In this document: one piece after another, positions 54,193-64,000 of the stretch
Layout of the letters: each line of letters begins with the position of its first letter
Position numbering within the stretch: position 1 is the stretch's first letter
Source of the DNA: Agrococcus carbonis
GTDB taxonomy: Bacteria > Actinomycetota > Actinomycetes > Actinomycetales > Microbacteriaceae
Direction: 5' to 3'
Length of the DNA stretch: 64,000 bases
NCBI RefSeq assembly: GCF_900104705.1
Contig: NZ_LT629734.1
Span: 2,480,001 to 2,544,000, forward strand
Translations under genes and position numbers: made by a program
The notes under the pieces: generated by a model
Told to the model about the DNA's origin: nothing
Databases searched by the model: none
What the model saw: only the letters and a program-made list of their open reading frames with translations

Positions 54193-56091
54193 GTGAACGA
54201 CCAGGCAGACCGCAGCTCCGGTCGGGATGACGACCGCCGCCGAGACGGCGACGCAGGTCGACCCCGACGCGATGGAGATCGTCGCCCGCAGCGCGACGGA
54301 GACCGCCGCCCGCAGCGCGACGGAGACCGCCGCCCGCAGCGCGACGGGGATCGCAAGCCCCTTCGTCCCGGCGACCGCGGCTATCGCCCCGGTGGTGAGG
54401 GCCGATCGCAGGCCGGCGGAGAGCGTCGGCCTCCCCGTGACGGCGAGCGCCGGTTCGGCGATCGCGCCCAGCGAGATGGCGACCGCCGGCCGCAGCGTGA
54501 TGGTGAGCGTCGCTTCGGCGACCGGCCCCAGCGTGACGGCGACCGTCGCCCGCAGCGTGATGGTGAGCGTCGCTTCGGCGACCGGCCCCAGCGTGACGGC
54601 GACCGCCGGGCGCAGCGCGATGGCGAGCGTCGCTTCGGCGACCGCCCGCAGCGGGATGGCGACCGCCCGCCGCAGCGCGATGGCGAGCGTCGCTTCGGCG
54701 ACCGCTCACAGCGCGACGGGGACCGTCGCCCGCAGCGCGATGGCGAGCGCCGCCCCCAGCGCGATGGGGACCGTCGCTTCGGCGACCGCCGTCCGCAGCG
54801 TGACGGTGAGCAGCGGTTCGGTCGTGATGATCAGCGGCGCCGGGACGGTCAGCGCGACCGCAACCAGGGCCCCCAGCGCGATGCTGCCCGGCCCGGCCGC
54901 GATTACCAGCGCCGAGGCGATGGCTCGGGCGAGAGCTTCAAGCAGGTGCGCGACGACGACTTCATCGCGCCCGAGCTGCCGGCGGACATCGCGCCGGAGG
55001 ATCTCGACATCGGCGCCCGTGCTCAGCTGAAGACCCTGACGAAGGAGAACGCCGAGTTCGTCGCGAAGCACCTGGCGGCGGCGGCGCAGCTCATCGACGA
55101 CGATCCGCAGCTGGCCCACCAGCACGCGCTCGCCGCAGCGCGTCGCGCGGGCCGCATCGGCGTCGTGCGCGAGTCGCTCGCGATCACCGCCTACACGCTC
55201 GGAGACTTCGCGCTCGCGCTGCGCGAGCTGCGCACCTATCGCCGCATCACCGGTCGGGACGACCAGCTGCCGCTCATGGCCGACTGCGAGCGCGGCCTCG
55301 GCAGACCGGAGAAGGCCCTCGAGCTCGCCCGGTCGGTCGATGCGTCCACGCTCGAGACGCCGGTGCGCGTCGAGCTCGCCATCGTGAAGTCCGGGGCGCG
55401 GCTGGATCTGGGGCAGAAGGAGGCGGCGCTCGAGGAGCTCCGCATCCCGGAGCTCCAGAAGGACAAGGCGTTCGAGTACAGCCCGGCGCTCTTCGCGAGC
55501 TTCGCCGGCGTGCTCGAGGAGCTCGGGCGCGACGAGGAGGCCGCCGAGTGGTATGCGCTCGCCGACCGCGCGATCGACGCCCTGGAGGCGGCCCTCGCGC
55601 CCGGAGAGCTCGAGTCGATCGGCATCACCACGGAGCGCATCGAAAGCGAGGACGTCGACCAGGACGGCCTGCCGCTCGAGCCGACCGAGATCGACGCCCC
55701 GTCGGTCCCTGCTGACGACCCCGCTTCCGACGACCCCGCGGCCGACGAGTCGGTCGAGTCGCCCGCCGCCGGTGCGCCCGCGGACGCGATCGTCGACGCG
55801 GGATCCAGGGACGTCACTGCCGGGGAGGGCGCCGAGGACGCGCCCGCAGATGCGGCACCCGCCGACGCAGTGCCGGGCGAGGATGAGGCCGACGCCGTCG
55901 CCCTTGCCGCTGCGGCGCCTGCCGCCGAGCCCGCGCCTGTCGCCGACGTCGAGCAGCCCGAGGCCGCCGTGGGCGAGACCGTCGAGCCGACGGCGCCCGC
56001 CGCGGACGACGCGCTGTTCGGGGATGCGCTCTTCGGTGATGAGCTGATCGAGAACGAGGGCGGGTCGCCGCGAGCCGGGGACGAGCGCTGA
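54193..56091 (+). CDS. Arg/Asp/Gly-repeat protein with TPR-like domain
   Basis: 632 residues. The N-terminal ~240 residues are highly charged tandem repeats: 8-residue units RRPQRDGD (24 bp) passing into 20-residue units containing RRFGDRPQRDGDR and QRDGE (60 bp). A helical domain follows (about 265-480: LTKENAEFVAKHLAAAAQLIDDDPQLAHQHALAAARRAG in parts, ALELARSVD, EEAAEWYALADRA) that looks like degenerate TPRs. An acidic Ala/Pro tail closes it. The TPR part and neighbours match the Rv1691 position of mycobacteria. RNA or ribosome association is a guess from the RGG-like composition and rRNA proximity. GTG start preceded by TAGGAGC. Confidence 0.85.
   Translation: MNDQADRSSGRDDDRRRDGDAGRPRRDGDRRPQRDGDRRPQRDGDRRPQRDGDRKPLRPGDRGYRPGGEGRSQAGGERRPPRDGERRFGDRAQRDGDRRPQRDGERRFGDRPQRDGDRRPQRDGERRFGDRPQRDGDRRAQRDGERRFGDRPQRDGDRPPQRDGERRFGDRSQRDGDRRPQRDGERRPQRDGDRRFGDRRPQRDGEQRFGRDDQRRRDGQRDRNQGPQRDAARPGRDYQRRGDGSGESFKQVRDDDFIAPELPADIAPEDLDIGARAQLKTLTKENAEFVAKHLAAAAQLIDDDPQLAHQHALAAARRAGRIGVVRESLAITAYTLGDFALALRELRTYRRITGRDDQLPLMADCERGLGRPEKALELARSVDASTLETPVRVELAIVKSGARLDLGQKEAALEELRIPELQKDKAFEYSPALFASFAGVLEELGRDEEAAEWYALADRAIDALEAALAPGELESIGITTERIESEDVDQDGLPLEPTEIDAPSVPADDPASDDPAADESVESPAAGAPADAIVDAGSRDVTAGEGAEDAPADAAPADAVPGEDEADAVALAAAAPAAEPAPVADVEQPEAAVGETVEPTAPAADDALFGDALFGDELIENEGGSPRAGDER
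54266..54352 (+). repeat. 24-bp tandem repeats encoding RRPQRDGD
   Basis: At least three near-identical 24-bp units inside the repeat-protein gene (GACGGAGACCGCCGCCCGCA plus 4 nt per unit). Confidence 0.75.
54421..54780 (+). repeat. 60-bp tandem repeats in the repeat-protein gene
   Basis: About five to six imperfect 60-bp units, each with CGCTTCGGCGACCG and CGCAGCG; the copies at 54481-54540 and 54541-54600 differ at only a few bases. All are in frame and cause long artificial ORFs in other frames. Confidence 0.85.
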
Positions 56092-57113
56092 TGGCGCTGT
56101 TCCGCAGGGCTGCCACGACGGAGCCCACGCCGATCGACGGCGTCGACTGCCTCTACCTCGACCTCGACGGCGTGGTCTACAAGGGCCCCGACGCCCTCCC
56201 GCACGCCGTCGACAGCATCCGCTCGATCGATGTGCGCTCGATCTACCTCACGAACAACGCATCGCGCACGGACGCCGACGTGGCTGAGCACCTGTCGTCG
56301 TTCGGGCTCGACGTGCAGCCCGAGGAGGTCGTCACGAGCCCGCAGGCGGCGATGCGCCTGCTCGCGGCCCACCTCGAGCCCGGCGATCCGGTGCTCGTCG
56401 TCGGCGGCGCCGGCATCGTCGTCGAGGTCGAGGCGCGCGGCTGGCGCGTCGTCCGCACCGCTGCCGAGCAGCCGAAGGCGGTCGTGCAGGGGTTCCACCC
56501 CTCGGTCGGCTGGGAGCAGCTCGCGCAGGCCTCGTTCGCGCTCCACACCGGGATCCCGTGGGTCGCGACGAACGGGGATTGGACGATCCCGGTCGCCGGC
56601 GGCATCGCGCCCGGCAACGGCACCCTCGTCTCCGCCGTGCACACCGCCGTCGGGCGCCTCGCGGAGTTCGCCGGCAAGCCCGAGCGTCACATGTACGACG
56701 TCGCGACCGAGCGCTTCGGCGCGCAGACGCCGGCCATGGTGGGCGATCGGCTCGACACCGACATCCTCGGCGCCCGCCGTGCAGGCATCCGCTCGATCCA
56801 CGTGCTGACGGGCGTCGACCGCGGCGCGCACCTCATCGGCGCGGACGAGTCGATGCGCCCCGACCATGTCATCGCCGACCTGCGCGGCCTCACCCAGCCC
56901 ATCCTGCCGATCCGCGAGACGCACGAGCGCTCGACGGGCGACACCTACTTCGAAGTGGGGCGGGCCGCGGTGCGGCGCAGCGGCATCGACATCACGCTCG
57001 TGCGCGCTGGCGACGCGGAGGTCGACACCATCCGCGCGGCCTGCGCCGCGGTGTGGACCGCTGACCGGCCCGTGCTCGGCCTGCGGGTCGCCGACGAGCT
57101 GCTCGCGCTCTAG
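56091..57113 (+). CDS. HAD-IIA family hydrolase (NagD-like)
   Basis: 340 residues. HAD motif I YLDLDGVVYKG, motif II LTNNASR, motif III lysine AGKPERHMYD and motif IV MVGDRLDTDILGARRAGI. Family members dephosphorylate sugar phosphates, nucleotides, p-nitrophenyl phosphate or phosphoglycolate-like compounds; the substrate here is unknown. A C-terminal extension of about 80 residues (after PILPIRETHE) is typical for the actinobacterial group next to tlyA. Starts 1 nt into the previous stop (TGATG). Confidence 0.92.
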   Translation: MALFRRAATTEPTPIDGVDCLYLDLDGVVYKGPDALPHAVDSIRSIDVRSIYLTNNASRTDADVAEHLSSFGLDVQPEEVVTSPQAAMRLLAAHLEPGDPVLVVGGAGIVVEVEARGWRVVRTAAEQPKAVVQGFHPSVGWEQLAQASFALHTGIPWVATNGDWTIPVAGGIAPGNGTLVSAVHTAVGRLAEFAGKPERHMYDVATERFGAQTPAMVGDRLDTDILGARRAGIRSIHVLTGVDRGAHLIGADESMRPDHVIADLRGLTQPILPIRETHERSTGDTYFEVGRAAVRRSGIDITLVRAGDAEVDTIRAACAAVWTADRPVLGLRVADELLAL

Positions 57114-57144
57114 CGACGCGGGCACTCGCCGCGATCAGCGCGGC

Positions 57145-57852
57145 TCACGGCCCGCTCGGGGCATCCCACAGCTGCCGCCAGCGCGCGATGCGCGAGGGGT
57201 CCGGCTCGACGCCGTAGGCGCGCCAGAAGGCCGGCTCGGCGTCGCCGAGCCCGTTCCACTCGAGCGACCACGAGGCGACCGCGAGATCCGACCAGCGGTC
57301 GCCGACGCCCACGCGCCCGAGGTCGACGAGCCCCGCGAAGCGGCCGCCCGCGATGAGCGTGTTCGGCGCGCACGGGTCGCCGTGGCACACGACCGCGTCG
57401 ACCACGGGGGCGGATGCGGTCCAGTCGGGCGCGGGGAACGGGCAGCGGTCGGGCGGCACGGCGTGCAGGCGGCGGAGGCCGGCGCCGAGCGCGGCCGCCG
57501 CCGACTCCGGATCGCGGCGGCCCTCGGCGGAGGCGAGCGACGCCCCGTCGATCGCCGCGGTCACGAGCAGCTCGCCTGCCGCATCGGCGGTGAGGGCGAG
57601 CACGGCGGGCACGGCCACCGCGCCCTGCCGGGCCAGCCACCGCATCCGTGCCTCCTCTGCGGCGAGCGACTCGCTCGTGCCCGCGGGCGACCACTTGGCG
57701 AACACCGCCCCGGAGCGGCGGTCGATGCGCGCGGTGAGGCCGCCGACCTCGTTCTGCCAGACGAGCTCGACCGGGTCGTGCGCCGCGAGGGCAGCGATGG
57801 CGGGCGGCACGGGAGTGCCTCCGGGCGGCGGGCCGGCGACGTCGGAGGGCAT
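57145..57852 (-). CDS. Aminoglycoside 3'-phosphotransferase-like kinase
   Basis: 235 residues. Kinase motifs: ATP-binding Lys in GAVFAKWSPAG, Brenner motif VVCHGDPCAPNTLI with the catalytic Asp, and metal-binding LVDLGRVGVGDRWSDLA, which closely follow APH(3')-type enzymes. Length is about 25-30 residues below typical APH(3'). Real resistance enzymes and chromosomal homologues with other substrates share these motifs, so resistance is only a possibility. ATG 57852 is supported by a leaderless -10 box. It interrupts the rightward gene series on the opposite strand. Confidence 0.88.
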   Translation of the reverse strand: MPSDVAGPPPGGTPVPPAIAALAAHDPVELVWQNEVGGLTARIDRRSGAVFAKWSPAGTSESLAAEEARMRWLARQGAVAVPAVLALTADAAGELLVTAAIDGASLASAEGRRDPESAAAALGAGLRRLHAVPPDRCPFPAPDWTASAPVVDAVVCHGDPCAPNTLIAGGRFAGLVDLGRVGVGDRWSDLAVASWSLEWNGLGDAEPAFWRAYGVEPDPSRIARWRQLWDAPSGP

Positions 57853-57858
57853 GCCCCG

Positions 57859-57864
57859 ACGCTA
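57859..57864 (-). promoter_or_regulatory. -10 box of APH-like gene (leaderless)
   Basis: Minus-strand TAGCGT ends 6 nt before ATG 57852. Confidence 0.5.
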
Positions 57865-57924
57865 GCGGTGCGCCGTCGGCGAACCGCGGTGCGCGACGGG
57901 CGCCGGCCGTGGTGGGCTGGACGC

Positions 57925-58920
57925 ATGGCAGCGATGCAGACGCCGGCGCGCGTGCTCGTGCTCGGCGGCACCCGGTGGGTCGGCGGGCGCGTGGCCGCGG
58001 CGCACCTCGACCGCGGCGCCGAGGTCACGTGCCTCGCGCGCGGCGTCGGCGGGGAAGCGCCCGACGGCGCCCGGCTCGTCGTCGGCGATCGAGGACGGGC
58101 GGATGCGTACGACGCGCTGGCCGGGGAGTGGGACGAGGTCGTCGATGTCACGAGCGTGCCGCGGCACGCGGCCGGCGCGCTCGAGGCGCTCGGGGAGCGC
58201 GCTGCGCACTGGACGTTCGTCTCCTCGGTCTCCGCGCAGCGCGTCGAGGGCGCGCCGGCGGGCGCCGACGAGGACGACGAGCTGGTGGCGGAGGACGAGA
58301 GCGGCGACGACTACGGCGGCGCGAAGGCCTGGATCGAGCGCGCGGCGCGCGAGCGGCTGGGGGATCGGCTCGCGATCGTGCGCCCCGGGCTGATCGGCGG
58401 GCCGGGCGACGGCAGCGGCCGCTTCGGGCACTGGGTCGCCCGGCTCGCGCTCGCGGGCGAGGGGCCCGTGCTCGTCCCGGCCCGAGACCAGCCGACGCAG
58501 ACGATCGACGTGCGCGACCTCGTCGCCTTCCTCGTCGAGCTGGCGCCGTCGCTCGGCGGCGTCGTCAACGCCGTCGGTCCCGTCGTCCCGCTGCACGAGC
58601 ACCTCGCGCTCGCGCGCGAGCTCGCGGGGCACACGGGGGAGCTGGTGCGGGCGAGCGACGCGCAGCTCGAGGCGCTCGGCATCGAGCACTGGGCCGGCCC
58701 GCGCGCGCTGCCGCTCACGCTGCCCGCCGCGCTCGAGACGCACGCGCAGCGCTCGAGCGCCCGCTACCGCGCCGCGGGCGGCCGGCACCGGCCGCATCGC
58801 GACACGCTCGCGGCGGCGCTCGCCGACGAGCGGGCCCTCGGGCTCGACCGGCCCGCTCCCCACAGGCTCGCGCGCGCCGACGAGCTCGCCGCGATCGATT
58901 CGCTAGCCTCGCTGTCATGA
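57925..58920 (+). CDS. NAD-dependent epimerase/dehydratase-like protein
   Basis: 331 residues, extended short-chain dehydrogenase fold. Nucleotide-binding VLVLGGTRWVGGRVA near residues 9-24, then HWTFVSSVSA and DYGGAKAWIERA in place of the usual YxxxK (here Tyr-Gly-Gly-Ala-Lys), and RPGLIGGPGDGSGRFGHWV. Possibly a reductase or epimerase of an unknown substrate. ATG 57925 lies 6 nt after TGGGCT, a weak -10. Ends in ATGA overlap with the next small gene. Confidence 0.85.
   Translation: MAAMQTPARVLVLGGTRWVGGRVAAAHLDRGAEVTCLARGVGGEAPDGARLVVGDRGRADAYDALAGEWDEVVDVTSVPRHAAGALEALGERAAHWTFVSSVSAQRVEGAPAGADEDDELVAEDESGDDYGGAKAWIERAARERLGDRLAIVRPGLIGGPGDGSGRFGHWVARLALAGEGPVLVPARDQPTQTIDVRDLVAFLVELAPSLGGVVNAVGPVVPLHEHLALARELAGHTGELVRASDAQLEALGIEHWAGPRALPLTLPAALETHAQRSSARYRAAGGRHRPHRDTLAAALADERALGLDRPAPHRLARADELAAIDSLASLS
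58904..58909 (+). promoter_or_regulatory. -10 box of the 47-residue gene and tlyA-nadK-recN
   Basis: TAGCCT ends 7 nt before ATG 58917; inside the epimerase 3' end. Confidence 0.5.
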
Positions 58921-59060
58921 CCGAGCACGACGATCGCGCGACCGACGGGCTCGTCGACGAGCTCGAGCTCCTCGAGCAGCAGCCGCTCGAGGAGCGCGCC
59001 GAGCACCTCGCGCGCATCCACGACAAGCTGCAGGCCGAGCTCGGCGCCGTGCGTGGCTGA
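58917..59060 (+). CDS. Small acidic protein of unknown function
   Basis: 47 residues, MTEHDDRATDGLVDELELLE followed by a predicted amphipathic helix (EERAEHLARIHDKLQAELG). It overlaps the epimerase stop (ATGA) and the tlyA start (8 bp), so it is held in a chain of coupled genes. A protein of similar size lies in this place before tlyA in mycobacteria (Rv1693), as I recall. Function unknown. Confidence 0.75.
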   Translation: MTEHDDRATDGLVDELELLEQQPLEERAEHLARIHDKLQAELGAVRG

Positions 59061-59841
59061 GCAGCTGCGGCTCGACCAGGCGCTCGTCGAGCGCGGGCTC
59101 GCCCGCAGCCGCACGCAGGCCCAGCAGCTCATCGCGGCGGGGCTCGTGCGGGTCGACGGCCGCGACGTGCGGAAGGCGAGCGCCAAGGTCGCCGTGGAGG
59201 CGGAGCTCGACGTCGCGGGCGGCGACCCGTGGGTCTCGCGCGCCGCGCACAAGCTGCTCGCGGCCCTCGAGGCGTTCGACGTCGACCCCGCGGGCCGCGT
59301 CGCGCTCGACGCGGGCGCCTCGACCGGCGGCTTCACCCAGGTGCTCCTCGCGCGCGGCGCCGCGCACGTCACGGCCCTCGACGTCGGCCACGACCAGTTC
59401 CAGCTCGACGTCGACGCGCATCCGATCACCCTCATCGAGGGGCAGAACGTGCGCGACCTCGAACCCGGCTCGCTGCAGCCCGCGCCGACCGTCGTCGTCG
59501 CCGACCTCTCGTTCATCTCGCTCACGCTCGCGATCGAGCCGCTCGCCGGCGTCGCCGCACCCGGCGCCGACTGGATCGTGCTCATCAAGCCGCAGTTCGA
59601 GGTGGGCCGCACGGGCGTGCGCGCCGGGCTCGTGACCGATGCGACGCTGCGCGCGCAGGCGATCGAGCAGGTGCTGTGGGCCGCGTGGGATGCGGGGCTC
59701 GGCACGGCCGGGCTCATCGGCAGCCCCATCGCCGGCACGCGCGGCAACCTCGAGTACCTCGCCCACCTCTCGGCGGTGCGGGGCGCGAATCCGACAGAAT
59801 GGCTTGGGGAGTCCGTCCGACTGGCGAGGGAGGCGCGGTGA
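59053..59841 (+). CDS. tlyA: TlyA family rRNA 2'-O-methyltransferase
   Basis: 262 residues. N-terminal S4 RNA-binding domain (RLDQALVERGLARSRTQAQQLI) and FtsJ-like methyltransferase (ALDAGASTGGFTQVLLARGA, VVADLSFISL, LIKPQFEVG). TlyA methylates C1409 of 16S and C1920 of 23S rRNA; loss gives capreomycin resistance in M. tuberculosis. GTG start overlaps the small gene by 8 bp and the end overlaps nadK. Confidence 0.94.
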   Translation: MAEQLRLDQALVERGLARSRTQAQQLIAAGLVRVDGRDVRKASAKVAVEAELDVAGGDPWVSRAAHKLLAALEAFDVDPAGRVALDAGASTGGFTQVLLARGAAHVTALDVGHDQFQLDVDAHPITLIEGQNVRDLEPGSLQPAPTVVVADLSFISLTLAIEPLAGVAAPGADWIVLIKPQFEVGRTGVRAGLVTDATLRAQAIEQVLWAAWDAGLGTAGLIGSPIAGTRGNLEYLAHLSAVRGANPTEWLGESVRLAREAR

Positions 59842-60740
59842 GCGATCGCAGGTTCGTGCTCGCGTTCCACCCTGGGCGCGCCGAGGCGGTGGAGACCGCG
59901 GCGACGATCGCGGGACGGCTGCTCGCGGCGGGCGTCATCCCCGTCGTGCTCGCCGACGACCGCGCCGTGCTGCTCGAGGGCCGCGAGGGCCTCGACGCGG
60001 TCGAGCCCTACGAGCCGAGCGATGCGCCCGATGTCGAGCTGATCATGACCCTCGGCGGCGACGGCACGATCCTGCGCGCCGCCGAGCTGCAGCGCGAGAT
60101 CGGCGCGCCGCTGCTGGGGATCAACCTCGGGCACGTGGGCTTCCTCGCAGAGGCCGAGGTCGCCGACATCGACGAGGTGGTCGAGCGCGCGCTGCGCGCC
60201 GACTACGAGGTCGAGCAGCGGCTCGTGCTGTGCGTGCGCGTCTTCCGGCAGGACGAGCTGCTGCACCAGACATGGGCCATCAACGAGGCCGCCGTCGAGA
60301 AGGCCGGGTCGGGCCGCATGATCTCGACGCTGCTCGAGATCGACGGGCGGCCCATCTCCTCCTACGGCACCGACGCGGTGCTGCTCGCCACGCCGACGGG
60401 CTCGACCGCCTACTCCTTCTCGGCCGGCGGCCCGATCGTGTGGCCTATCGCCGAGGTGCTGCTGCTCGTGCCGCTCGGCGCGCACGCGCTCTTCACCCGG
60501 CCCCTCGTCGTCGCGCCCACCTCGACCATGACCGTCACGATCGCCGACGACTCGACGAGCGCGGCGGTGCTGTGGTGCGACTCGCGGCGCTCGTTCGAGC
60601 TGCCGCCGGGCACGCGCGTCGAGGCGACCCGCGACGAGCGGCCGCTGCGGCTCGCCCGCCTCACGAGCGCGCCGTTCGCCGACCGGCTCGTGGCGAAGTT
60701 CCACCTGCCCGTCGAGGGCTTCCGGAGGAAGCGGGCATGA
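59838..60740 (+). CDS. nadK: NAD kinase
   Basis: 300 residues. Makes NADP from NAD. GGDG motif at 73-76 (Asp75), NLGHVGFLAEAEV, and ATPTGSTAYSFSAGGPI are diagnostic. Overlaps tlyA (GTGA) and recN (ATGA) as in other actinobacteria. Confidence 0.96.
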   Translation: MSDRRFVLAFHPGRAEAVETAATIAGRLLAAGVIPVVLADDRAVLLEGREGLDAVEPYEPSDAPDVELIMTLGGDGTILRAAELQREIGAPLLGINLGHVGFLAEAEVADIDEVVERALRADYEVEQRLVLCVRVFRQDELLHQTWAINEAAVEKAGSGRMISTLLEIDGRPISSYGTDAVLLATPTGSTAYSFSAGGPIVWPIAEVLLLVPLGAHALFTRPLVVAPTSTMTVTIADDSTSAAVLWCDSRRSFELPPGTRVEATRDERPLRLARLTSAPFADRLVAKFHLPVEGFRRKRA

Positions 60741-62443
60741 CGCGTCTCGACGAGCTCACCATCCGATCGCTCGGCGTGATCGACGACGCCCGCGTGCCCG
60801 TCGGCGCCGGCTTCACGGCGATCACCGGCGAGACGGGCGCGGGCAAGACGATGGTCGTGCAGGCGCTCGCGCTCCTGCGCGGCGAGCGGGCCGACGCCGG
60901 CGTCATCCGCGCGGGCTCCGACCGCGCCGCGGTCCAGGGCGTGTGGCTCGTGGACGACGCCGAGGCGACGGCGCTCGTCGAGGACGCGGGCGGCACCGTC
61001 GACGACGGCGAGCTCATCCTCGGCCGCGGCATCTCGCGCGGGCCCGAGGGCTCGGTGCGCTCGCGCGCCCAGGCCGGTGGCGCGGCGGTGCCCGCGGGGC
61101 TGCTGCGCGATCTCGCCGATCGGCTCGTCGCCGTGCACGGGCAGTCGGACCAGCAGCGGCTGCGCTCCGCCGAGGCGCAGGCGGCGGCGCTCGACCGCGC
61201 GGCCGGCGAGCCGCTCGAGCGGCTGCTCGCCGAGTACCGCATGGAGCACACGGCGTGGACGGATGCGCGCGACGCGGCGGAGCGCATCCGCACCCAGCAC
61301 GATGCGCGCGCCGCCGAAGCCGCGTCGATCCGCGCCGAGCTCGAGGAGCTCGAGGCGTTCGACCCGCAGCCGGGGGAGCAGGACGAGCTCGCCGCGATCG
61401 CGGGCAGGCTCGAGCACTCCGAGTCGCTGCGGGCCGAGCTCGCCGAGGCGCACGCGGCGCTCTCGGGCGATGATGCGGCGGATGCGGTGACGCGCAGCGC
61501 GATCGTGCAGGCCGGCACGGCGCGACGCCTCGTCGAGCGAGCCTCGACCGACGACGCGGCGCTCACGGAGGCGCTCGACCTGCTCGTGCAGGCGGATGCG
61601 CTGCTGCAGGAGGCGTCGGCGTCGATCGTGAAGGCGCTCGAGGATCTCGAGCGGCCCGAGCGCAGCCTCGACGAGGTGCAGCAGCGCCGCGCCGACCTCA
61701 GCGGCCTCGAGCGACGCCTCGGCCGCCCGCTCGAGGTGGCGCTCGAGGAGGCGCCGGCGAACGCGCTGCGGCTCGCCGAGCTCGACGGCGACGACGAGCA
61801 GCTCGCGCTGCTCGCCGCGGAGGAGCAGCGGCGCCTCGAGGCCGCGACGGCGCTCGCCGACCGGCTAAGCGCGCTGCGCCAGGACGCGGCGCGGCGCCTC
61901 GAGGCCGCGGTCGGCGACGAGCTCGCGGCGCTCGCGATGCCGAACGCCCGGCTCGTTGTCGAGGTCGCCCAGGTCGAGGCGCTCGGACCGCTCGGCCGCG
62001 ACCGCGTGACGATGCTGCTCGCGCCCCACCCGGGCGCCGAGCCGCGCCCGATCCAGAAGGGCGCCTCCGGCGGCGAGCTCAGCCGCATCATGCTCGCGCT
62101 CGAGGTCGCGCTCGCCGACGAGAGCGTGCCGACGATGGTGTTCGACGAGGTCGACGCTGGCGTCGGCGGCGCCGCGGCGATCGAGATCGGCCGACGCCTC
62201 GCGCGGCTCGCCGAGCACTGCCAAGTGATCGTCGTCACGCACCTCGCGCAGGTCGCGGCCTTCGCCGAGCACCACGTGCGGGTCGAGAAGGGCACCGACG
62301 GCCGCATCACCGCATCCCAGGTGACGCGCGTCGACGGCGAGGAGCGCCTCGCCGAGCTCGCCCGCATGCTCTCGGGCACCGCATCCGAGACCGCGCTCGC
62401 GCACGCCCGCGAGTTGCTCGAAGATGCGCGAGTGGTGGGATAG
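60737..62443 (+). CDS. recN: DNA repair protein RecN
   Basis: 568 residues, SMC-like ATPase for double-strand break repair. Walker [10 protein letters not shown] near 33, a central coiled coil (about 150-400), signature [16 protein letters not shown] and Walker [14 protein letters not shown], with the final H-loop [11 protein letters not shown]. No SOS box was seen before the operon. Its TAG stop is the first half of the pyrG -10 box. Confidence 0.96.
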   Translation: MTRLDELTIRSLGVIDDARVPVGAGFTAITGETGAGKTMVVQALALLRGERADAGVIRAGSDRAAVQGVWLVDDAEATALVEDAGGTVDDGELILGRGISRGPEGSVRSRAQAGGAAVPAGLLRDLADRLVAVHGQSDQQRLRSAEAQAAALDRAAGEPLERLLAEYRMEHTAWTDARDAAERIRTQHDARAAEAASIRAELEELEAFDPQPGEQDELAAIAGRLEHSESLRAELAEAHAALSGDDAADAVTRSAIVQAGTARRLVERASTDDAALTEALDLLVQADALLQEASASIVKALEDLERPERSLDEVQQRRADLSGLERRLGRPLEVALEEAPANALRLAELDGDDEQLALLAAEEQRRLEAATALADRLSALRQDAARRLEAAVGDELAALAMPNARLVVEVAQVEALGPLGRDRVTMLLAPHPGAEPRPIQKGASGGELSRIMLALEVALADESVPTMVFDEVDAGVGGAAAIEIGRRLARLAEHCQVIVVTHLAQVAAFAEHHVRVEKGTDGRITASQVTRVDGEERLAELARMLSGTASETALAHARELLEDARVVG

Positions 62444-62446
62444 GCT
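62441..62446 (+). promoter_or_regulatory. -10 box of pyrG overlapping the recN stop (leaderless-like)
   Basis: TAGGCT begins with the recN TAG stop and ends 8 nt before the pyrG GTG at 62455. Confidence 0.5.
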
Positions 62447-62454
62447 CGAAGCCC

Positions 62455-64000
<1,546 letters not shown>

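Noticed and set aside
54185-54196. Three-codon frame (MKP) overlapping the repeat-protein GTG start
   Set aside because: Too short to judge; probably chance.
54193-54930. CRISPR-like array
   Set aside because: The repeats are contiguous, in-frame coding repeats without unique spacers.

Overview
The window is a high-GC, densely packed actinobacterial chromosome segment. Protein trees cannot be run here, but several things point to Microbacteriaceae (possibly Agrococcus-like, genus uncertain): the 16S sequence, ribosomal proteins and gene order, GTG/TTG starts, TAGNNT-type -10 boxes placed 6-7 nt before start codons, and a LexA operator of the TCGAAC-N4-GTTCGA type. The 16S-23S-5S operon (48859-54116) is visibly AT-richer than the roughly 70%+ GC coding DNA around it. 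Almost everything is core metabolism and information processing; no phage, insertion sequence, CRISPR array or tRNA gene was seen.

Layout. 126-8170: M16 peptidase, histidine phosphatase, GNAT (minus strand), then dapB, a small membrane protein, thyA-dfrA, dapA and RNase J (lysine/peptidoglycan precursors, folate/dTMP, RNA decay). 8335-11431: a three-gene MacAB-type ABC cassette (adaptor, ATPase, FtsX-like permease) that looks inserted in an otherwise conserved gene order. 11492-18049: ftsK, pgsA, cinA, a ClgR-like regulator, DUF3046, recA, recX. 18102-25055: lipoprotein, miaB, SGNH hydrolase, miaA, dapF, a methyltransferase (minus) and hflX. 25115-26338: lexA and a divergent LysM membrane protein, with two LexA-box-like sites between them. 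26385-29532: hisC, hisB, hisH and hisA/priA. 29541-33462: SseB-like protein, DUF1844 (minus), infC-rpmI-rplT and a SpoU-type RNA methyltransferase. 33567-36927: a GluABCD-type glutamate ABC importer. 36984-40514: pheST. 40557-46792: SIMPL-domain protein, then argC-J-B-F-H. 46803-48098: tyrS. 48099-54160: rRNA operon with three tandem promoters, closed by a strong terminator. 54193 to the end: an Arg/Asp-repeat protein, HAD phosphatase, aminoglycoside-phosphotransferase-like kinase (minus), nucleoside-diphosphate-sugar epimerase-like protein, a 47-residue protein, tlyA, nadK, recN and the first 515 codons of pyrG.

How the genes work together. recA, lexA and the LysM protein form an SOS set: a near-perfect LexA box precedes recA, and two lie between lexA and the LysM gene, whose product resembles the SOS division inhibitors found beside lexA in other Gram-positives. 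dapB, dapA and dapF belong to the diaminopimelate/lysine route. The arg block runs from N-acetylglutamate to arginine but lacks argD and argG here. The long 5' leader of infC can fold so that its ribosome-binding site is buried just before a non-canonical ATC start.

The most distinctive features are regulatory rather than enzymatic: many apparently leaderless promoters, three of which use the TAG stop codon of the upstream gene as the first half of the -10 box; very short leaderless ORFs ahead of miaA and pgsA; and the infC leader structure.
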